Source of the DNA: a virus
Virus record (IMG/VR): IMGVR_UViG_3300046820_000267
Location: 1 to 27,552 of that record
Reading direction: 5' to 3' (one strand)
DNA length: 27,552 bases
Under the pieces are notes generated by a model, which was given only the letters and a program-made list of their open reading frames with translations, made no database searches and had not been told where the DNA came from. The translations under genes were made by a program, and so were the position numbers. Below are positions 23,744 to 27,552 of this stretch, piece after piece. The number at the start of each line of letters is the position of its first letter. Positions within the stretch are counted from its first letter, which is position 1.

Positions 23744-24522
23744 TGAAAAGGATTGTAGTATATTGGTCTTGTTCCATGATAATATTCATGGGTCATTTTT
23801 ATCACCTGTTGGGTTACCTCTGCACTATGCTTCTCCTTCCACGTTTGGCATTCCGTTTCTCCTTTGTCAATGTGTTCTATCTCTATGTGAGGCAAAAAGA
23901 CATTCCACATCCCTGCAACTGTTGACCTATGAGATGCAAGAACATCATCATACCCGTATAAATTAGGTTGGCAAAGGTAACCAATTTTATCAAGCAAAGC
24001 GGAAGAATACATCTGACAAGTACCTATAATGTGATGGCACTTCTCAACTATAATCCATCTTTGACCTGCGAAGTGTGGTAGCATAATCAATTCACTTCTC
24101 CAATCAGGTAGTGCATGGTTCGGTTCTTCCCAACAATCTTTTCTCTTCAATCCGACAATACCAATCTTAGGTTCTCTTTCAATTGCCTCCACCATTTCCT
24201 TAACCCATTCAACATTGTCTATAATTACATCGTTGTCCATCTTTATGCAGTGCTGACCTGGTTTACGATGCTTCCAAGCAAGGTTAACCGCCTCTGCCGT
24301 TCCTATGTTCTGCTCATTGGTGATAAGATTTATATACCCATCCTCTGACCAAGATTGAAGAATCTCCTTAGTTGCATCGCAAGAATTGTTATCTACGACC
24401 CAAAAGTCATGGTCTTCAAAATAATCTTGATTGTATAGACTATTGAGTACCCTTTCGGTCAATTCTGACCTTTTATTCTCTTCAGTGTCATGCACTGCCA
24501 TTGCGATTAGTACCTTATCCAT
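23740..24522 (-). CDS. GT2-family glycosyltransferase
   Basis: I place the start at the ATG at 24522 (260 residues, MDKVLIAMAVHDTEENK); the longer frame overlaps the gene at 24515-24682 and is unlikely to be translated. The GT2/GT-A core shows VVDNNSCDAT (42-51), NIGTAEAVNLAW (72-83) and the DxD metal site as MDNDVI (95-100). It lacks transmembrane helices, unlike processive GT2 enzymes. It overlaps the PLOD-like gene by 4 nt and shares 8 nt with the preceding small gene. It adds a sugar to an unknown acceptor. Confidence 0.8.
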   Translation of the reverse strand: MDKVLIAMAVHDTEENKRSELTERVLNSLYNQDYFEDHDFWVVDNNSCDATKEILQSWSEDGYINLITNEQNIGTAEAVNLAWKHRKPGQHCIKMDNDVIIDNVEWVKEMVEAIEREPKIGIVGLKRKDCWEEPNHALPDWRSELIMLPHFAGQRWIIVEKCHHIIGTCQMYSSALLDKIGYLCQPNLYGYDDVLASHRSTVAGMWNVFLPHIEIEHIDKGETECQTWKEKHSAEVTQQVIKMTHEYYHGTRPIYYNPFQ

Positions 24523-24682
24523 TGCGTTTAGTTTTTGTGTTCTTTTCCTTTGGTTTCTTGTATGAATATTTACCCCCTGCAAGTATTGCGGTCCATACCT
24601 CAGTCGCTTTCTCTTTGGTATCATAGATACACTGACCCGACCCTATGCGATATTTTCCGTTGCTGCATTTTATAACTGGCAT
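24515..24682 (-). CDS. small conserved phage protein (MPVxKC...GKYRIG type)
   Basis: A 55-residue gene starting ATG at 24682: MPVIKCSNGKYRIGSGQCIY and then DTKEKATEVWTAIL, ending in a Lys-rich tail. This short pattern (MPVxKCxNGKYRIGxGxC, then a helix) is one I recognise from many tailed phages. The two Cys could bind a metal, but nothing is established. The gene starts 2 nt after the neighbouring stop and overlaps the GT2 start by 8 nt, so it fills what would otherwise be a 162-nt gap. Existence is well supported; function unknown. Confidence 0.8.
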   Translation of the reverse strand: MPVIKCSNGKYRIGSGQCIYDTKEKATEVWTAILAGGKYSYKKPKEKNTKTKRNG

Positions 24683-24684
24683 TC

Positions 24685-24927
24685 TTATTGTATTAATTCT
24701 GATATGATAATGTTATGGTCACTCATCAATAATTCAAACTCATCAAAGACCAACTCAACTGCTTCATATTCGCTAAGTCCTTTCTCCTCTACCAAGTTTA
24801 TTAACCTCTTTTTAGTATTATAGTGGAAGGTATGAATAGCAGACATCAATGCCTCAGACTTAATGCACCTTAAATGTGCAGTCCTTTCATCAATATTATC
24901 AAGGTCAAAGGTTAACTGTGCTTTCAT
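24685..24927 (-). CDS. small conserved phage protein
   Basis: The 80-residue protein begins MKAQLTFDLDNIDERTAH, followed by a helix (RCIKSEALMSAIHTFHYNT) and an acidic helical C-terminus (YEAVELVFDEFELLMSDHN). The start (MKAxLTFDL) resembles a widespread family of small phage proteins of unknown role, often near replication genes. Nothing catalytic is seen. It ends 2 nt before the 55-residue gene and starts 12 nt after the GT4 stop, so it is in the same operon. Its acidic net charge leaves a binding role to a basic partner possible. Confidence 0.7.
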   Translation of the reverse strand: MKAQLTFDLDNIDERTAHLRCIKSEALMSAIHTFHYNTKKRLINLVEEKGLSEYEAVELVFDEFELLMSDHNIIISELIQ

Positions 24928-24939
24928 TTGAATTGTTTT

Positions 24940-25944
24940 TTATTTAAGTGATTCAAAAACTTGACTTCTTAACTTGTTTACTTTAATTAAATCAAAGTTC
25001 TCCCGACACCATCCCCCATTAGCAAGACCCATCTCTTGTCTATAAATAGCATCTTTGACAACTTTTTTAATATTTGTAAACCAATCTGATTGATTGTTTA
25101 CTCGGATGATATGCTTACAATCTGAATAAGGTTTGACATTGGAACAGATGACAGGTGCATTCTTAGTTGCTGCCTCAAGGACCTTTAGGTTAGACTTCAT
25201 AGAATTGAACTTTGAATCTACCAAAGGAACAAGACAAGCATCTGCCTCATTATAAAAGTTCATATATTGGTCCACTGGTAACGCACCCCGTATGTACCCA
25301 TCTACCTTAAACCCACACATATAATCATTTATCATCCTGCCCCATTGGTTAACTACTTCCTTATCCTCTGAGTAACCGCATAGTATAAAGGTTGTGTTAT
25401 TCTTTACCATTGTATCCCCTGCAACTCTTTTCATAGGATTCTTGAGGATTGCAATGTCCTTCTCGTGAGTTACTGAACCTGCATAGACAAAGCGTACCTT
25501 CTCTGATTCTGTTTTGACATCTGTAAACTGGTCTTCACCATAAGGTAATGCGTTTGGTATTACTATCCAATTCGGATTAAGTTCATCAATGTGGACCGCT
25601 AAATCATTGTTAGAGCAAGTTACCAAGTCTGCTATCTTGATATGGTCTATGACCTTTTTGGTAGGGTATTTGCCGTATAAGATATGCCAAGCATCTAAGT
25701 TCCAATAATCATCCACATCCACTACCAACTTGAATCCGTACTTCTCCCTTAACCTTATAACCTCATCAACCTCCATTCCTGCTATGTACCTATTGATAAA
25801 AAGGATATCATAACCTTTCTCAAGTTCTTCCTCAGTAAGTACATCTGTCATCATTGCATATTCCTTCGGAAGGTATATTATTGGATTAAACAATCTATGA
25901 AAAGATACCCCTGAGTTTCTTTGACCGACTGTGATAATTCTCAT
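24940..25944 (-). CDS. GT4-like (GT-B fold) glycosyltransferase
   Basis: The 334-residue protein fits the GT-B fold: an N-terminal half with GVSFHRLFNP (12-21), VVDVDDYW (74-81) and TCSNNDLAVHI, then a second half beginning VRFVYAGSVTHEKDI and ending with ADACLVPLVDS and SNLKVLEAATKNAPVICSN, the GT4-type donor-sugar region. It would act as a cytoplasmic sugar transferase on an unknown acceptor. It overlaps the preceding gene by 4 nt. With the GT2 and PLOD-like genes it gives three different GT folds in 2.8 kb. Confidence 0.8.
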   Translation of the reverse strand: MRIITVGQRNSGVSFHRLFNPIIYLPKEYAMMTDVLTEEELEKGYDILFINRYIAGMEVDEVIRLREKYGFKLVVDVDDYWNLDAWHILYGKYPTKKVIDHIKIADLVTCSNNDLAVHIDELNPNWIVIPNALPYGEDQFTDVKTESEKVRFVYAGSVTHEKDIAILKNPMKRVAGDTMVKNNTTFILCGYSEDKEVVNQWGRMINDYMCGFKVDGYIRGALPVDQYMNFYNEADACLVPLVDSKFNSMKSNLKVLEAATKNAPVICSNVKPYSDCKHIIRVNNQSDWFTNIKKVVKDAIYRQEMGLANGGWCRENFDLIKVNKLRSQVFESLK

Positions 25945-26243
25945 TGCTTATTTTTAAATGGTCTACCTTTCTTCTTTGGTACTTGTACAGGTTCTTGTAC
26001 TACTTCTGCATCAAGGACCTTCTTTGCTTGGTATTCATCCCAAAAGTTAATCAGTCGCTTCATCATGCTACTCACACACGAACTGCACCAACTGGTAAGG
26101 ATAAAACCAGGGTCAAGGTATCTCCTGTAAATCTGCTCATACCCAACTAAGATGTGCAAAGGTAGGTTCTTCATGAATCCAATCTTTACGCACTCAAAGT
26201 TGTAAATATTGTCTTGAATAAACTTTTCGTCTTCCTGGTTCAT
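25941..26243 (-). CDS. small phage protein with WCSSC motif
   Basis: The 100-residue protein has a helical core (PLHILVGYEQIYRRYLDPGF), then a TSWCSSCVSS segment with two close Cys (54 and 57), and a basic tail PKKKGRPFKNKQ similar to an AT-hook-like (GRP) DNA-binding motif. I associate the YEQIYRxYLDP...WCxxC pattern with small proteins of Bacteroidetes phages; the role is unknown. The CxxC could be redox-active or bind zinc. It overlaps neighbours on both sides by 4 nt. Confidence 0.6.
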   Translation of the reverse strand: MNQEDEKFIQDNIYNFECVKIGFMKNLPLHILVGYEQIYRRYLDPGFILTSWCSSCVSSMMKRLINFWDEYQAKKVLDAEVVQEPVQVPKKKGRPFKNKQ

Positions 26244-26431
26244 TTGTTATATGTTTCGTTGTAGTATTGTTGTATGTCATTTTCATCAAAAGGATAATCA
26301 GCGAATTGCCGAGAAGCATTTAATATCTGCTCCTTCTCCATTGCTTTTGCTTGTTCAAATACTTCTTTAATATCATTTGCTAATATTCTTTGATAAAACC
26401 ATTCTACTGCTGTGACCGTTTGTTTCTCCAT
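26240..26431 (-). CDS. small conserved phage protein (TAVEW...QYYNETY type)
   Basis: The 63-residue protein, MEKQTVTAVEWFYQRIL then EQAKAMEKEQIL and a C-terminal QQYYNETYNK, matches a short helical protein family I have seen in many Bacteroidetes phages. It is highly charged, with no motif of known function. It overlaps the upstream gene by 28 nt and the downstream gene by 4 nt. The conserved ends suggest a functional protein, but no role can be given. Confidence 0.7.
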   Translation of the reverse strand: MEKQTVTAVEWFYQRILANDIKEVFEQAKAMEKEQILNASRQFADYPFDENDIQQYYNETYNK

Positions 26432-26652
26432 TGTGTATTAATTAAATTGTCAAATTGTTTAAGTCTATCTTTCAAGTCTTTTATTCTATTATCGTCTAAT
26501 ATGTTAGAAATTATACTATGCAGATAATTATTTTCATATTCCTCAACCATGTCAGGATTAACTGCAATCCTTGTTTTAATGTCTTCTATTATTTCATTTC
26601 CTAGAATAAGCATTCTGTCAAACTTCTCGTATACGTCTTCTGTTTGTGCCAT
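26404..26652 (-). CDS. small helical protein of unknown function
   Basis: The 82-residue protein is all-helical and acidic (VYEKFDRMLILGNEIIEDIK, then KDLKDRLKQFDNLINTQ), with no cysteine and no membrane segment. The 3' end overlaps the next gene by 28 nt. The family is not recognised. It probably belongs to the early/accessory operon because all these small genes are nearly contiguous. Confidence 0.6.
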   Translation of the reverse strand: MAQTEDVYEKFDRMLILGNEIIEDIKTRIAVNPDMVEEYENNYLHSIISNILDDNRIKDLKDRLKQFDNLINTQWRNKRSQQ

Positions 26653-26655
26653 AGT

Positions 26656-26874
26656 TTATTTTTTAAAATATTTATTTTTAAATTCTTCATCAGTTATGAT
26701 TCCGCTATAATTAGCAAATTCAGATTTGCATTCAGGACATTCTAAAAATTCAGGCATTTTATATTCTTTATTTTCTGTCAATTGTATGTACTCAACTTCA
26801 ACTACCGCAGTCCATTTGTAACTGCAATTTTTACAAAAACCATGACTGATTAAATAATTGATTCCTGATTTCAT
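26656..26874 (-). CDS. zinc-ribbon small protein
   Basis: The 72-residue protein has two CxxC knuckles, FCKNC (14-17) and ECPEC (46-49), about 28 residues apart with a beta-rich stretch between (WTAVVEVEYIQL), as in zinc ribbons. Such proteins often bind nucleic acid or act as transcription accessories. It is near the sigma-like gene, but any transcription role is inference. Start at the ATG at 26874; it ends 3 nt before the next gene. Confidence 0.65.
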   Translation of the reverse strand: MKSGINYLISHGFCKNCSYKWTAVVEVEYIQLTENKEYKMPEFLECPECKSEFANYSGIITDEEFKNKYFKK

Positions 26875-26910
26875 TGTAGTTAATTTATTAATGACTAATT
26901 ACTTTGATTA

Positions 26911-27162
26911 TCATTTTTTAAAAAATATGTTATTCATTAGGTTTCTAAATAATGGAGCAGATACCCCTGAGATAAATGCCACTAAAACGCAATTCAAGAC
27001 CATTACAGGCACGAAGTACAAAATGATGGCAATATATACGGATAGGCACATATTACACGAGAATGGTTTAAAATTGATTTTTAACTTCTCAGGAAGTCTT
27101 GCCATGTCTATAAAGTAAAAGACAAAGAAAAGGGATGCGATAACGATTTTAAGTAAGTGCAT
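26911..27162 (-). CDS. small membrane protein
   Basis: The 83-residue protein has hydrophobic segments at about 3-18, 41-58 and 58-74 (SVYIAIILYFVPVMVLNCVL, AFISGVSAPLF) and a Lys-ending tail. PFSCNMCLSVYIA places a CxxC just before the second segment; I associate this feature with small inner-membrane proteins of Bacteroidetes phages. Holins are a possibility because of the size and helices, but no endolysin gene is next to it. It overlaps the sigma-like gene by 14 nt. Confidence 0.6.
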   Translation of the reverse strand: MHLLKIVIASLFFVFYFIDMARLPEKLKINFKPFSCNMCLSVYIAIILYFVPVMVLNCVLVAFISGVSAPLFRNLMNNIFFKK

Positions 27163-27552
27163 GGTTTTTGATTTTATATTTTAAAAGTGTCTTGGTCTTA
27201 TTAATTGTCTTCATAAGGGAACGATAAGGTATGCCAGTATCTCGTGAAAGACTCATTATGTTATGTCCATTCTCAGAGTATAAGCGTAGTATCTCAAGTT
27301 CATACCAATGCAGAATCTTTAAAGAGTTGTTCAGTTTAATAGTTATCTCATCGGTTTGGATGGTATCACTTACATCGGGTGCATCGTGCTTCTCGGTCCA
27401 TTCGGTAAAGACCTTTCTGAATTTATTGAAGAAGGTTGACCTATCAGACTTTATCATTGTTAGCATTGTGCGGACCAAGTAGAACTTCAAGAACCCTCCT
27501 TTATGGTATGACATAAACTTTTCTTCATCCATCTCACATAGTACCATGAACA
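27149..27552 (-). CDS. sigma-like / HTH protein, start beyond right edge
   Basis: The frame stays open to the right edge, so the N-terminus is missing. The C-terminal 132 residues contain MDEEKFMSYHKGGFLKFYL and, near the end, LHWYELEILRLYSENGHNIM followed by SLSRDTGIPYRSLMKTINKTK, a helix-turn-helix like sigma-70 region 4. Proteins with this layout occur in Bacteroidetes phages and may redirect host RNA polymerase to phage promoters. The HTH is fairly convincing; the sigma role is inferred. It is the first gene seen in this direction. Confidence 0.6.
   Translation of the reverse strand, partial: FMVLCEMDEEKFMSYHKGGFLKFYLVRTMLTMIKSDRSTFFNKFRKVFTEWTEKHDAPDVSDTIQTDEITIKLNNSLKILHWYELEILRLYSENGHNIMSLSRDTGIPYRSLMKTINKTKTLLKYKIKNHALT

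Noticed and set aside
26858-27118. 86-residue plus-strand frame near the membrane protein
   Set aside because: Antisense to the membrane protein gene, which has clear hydrophobic segments and a sensible operon position.

Overview
The window is part of a tailed double-stranded DNA phage genome, most likely a siphovirus infecting a member of the Bacteroidetes. Every convincing gene is on the minus strand, so the genes run from high to low coordinates. Support for a Bacteroidetes host: A/T-rich sequence; A-rich start regions without strong Shine-Dalgarno sites; two promoter-like sites matching the Bacteroidetes pattern (TTG, 17-23 nt, TAnnTTTG); and a fibre C-terminus, terminase small subunit and small accessory proteins of types I associate with Bacteroidetes phages. 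TGA is used as a stop, so the standard code applies. No integrase, tRNA or CRISPR array was seen.

Region 1 (27552 to about 24515) holds a sigma-like protein cut by the right edge, a small membrane protein, a zinc-ribbon protein, several small conserved phage proteins and a GT4-like glycosyltransferase. Region 2 (24522-21912) holds a GT2 glycosyltransferase, a PLOD-like glycosyltransferase, a class I SAM methyltransferase and a ParB-like protein. Region 3 (21915-18799) is a tightly overlapping 7-deazaguanine DNA-modification operon: a QueD-like paralogue without the catalytic cysteine, a DpdA-type transglycosylase, QueD, QueE and a phosphoribosyltransferase-GTP cyclohydrolase I fusion. No QueC is present, so the local pathway should stop at 7-carboxy-7-deazaguanine, or at 7-deazaguanine if the QueD-like paralogue is a decarboxylase. 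Region 4 (18777-17255) is terminase small and large subunits.

Region 5 (17254-16459) is a regulatory island. It has a one-gene transcription unit with its own promoter and a UUCG-loop terminator, then a candidate pseudoknotted small RNA of about 108 nt, then a structured G-rich leader in front of the structural operon. Region 6 (16458-1) is virion structure. Tail genes come first: a tail assembly chaperone with a programmed -1 frameshift at a run of nine T, a gp10-like protein, two large tail/baseplate proteins and the tape measure. Head genes follow: protease, scaffold-like protein, major capsid protein, a tail-tube-like protein, portal and a connector. Baseplate/fibre genes come last. Hairpins or terminators surround the scaffold, capsid and tube genes, which suggests their transcript levels are set separately.

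The most interesting content is the QueC-less deazaguanine operon with a cysteine-less QueD paralogue, the pseudoknotted small RNA locus, and the dense glycosyltransferase/methyltransferase set beside the DNA-modification genes.
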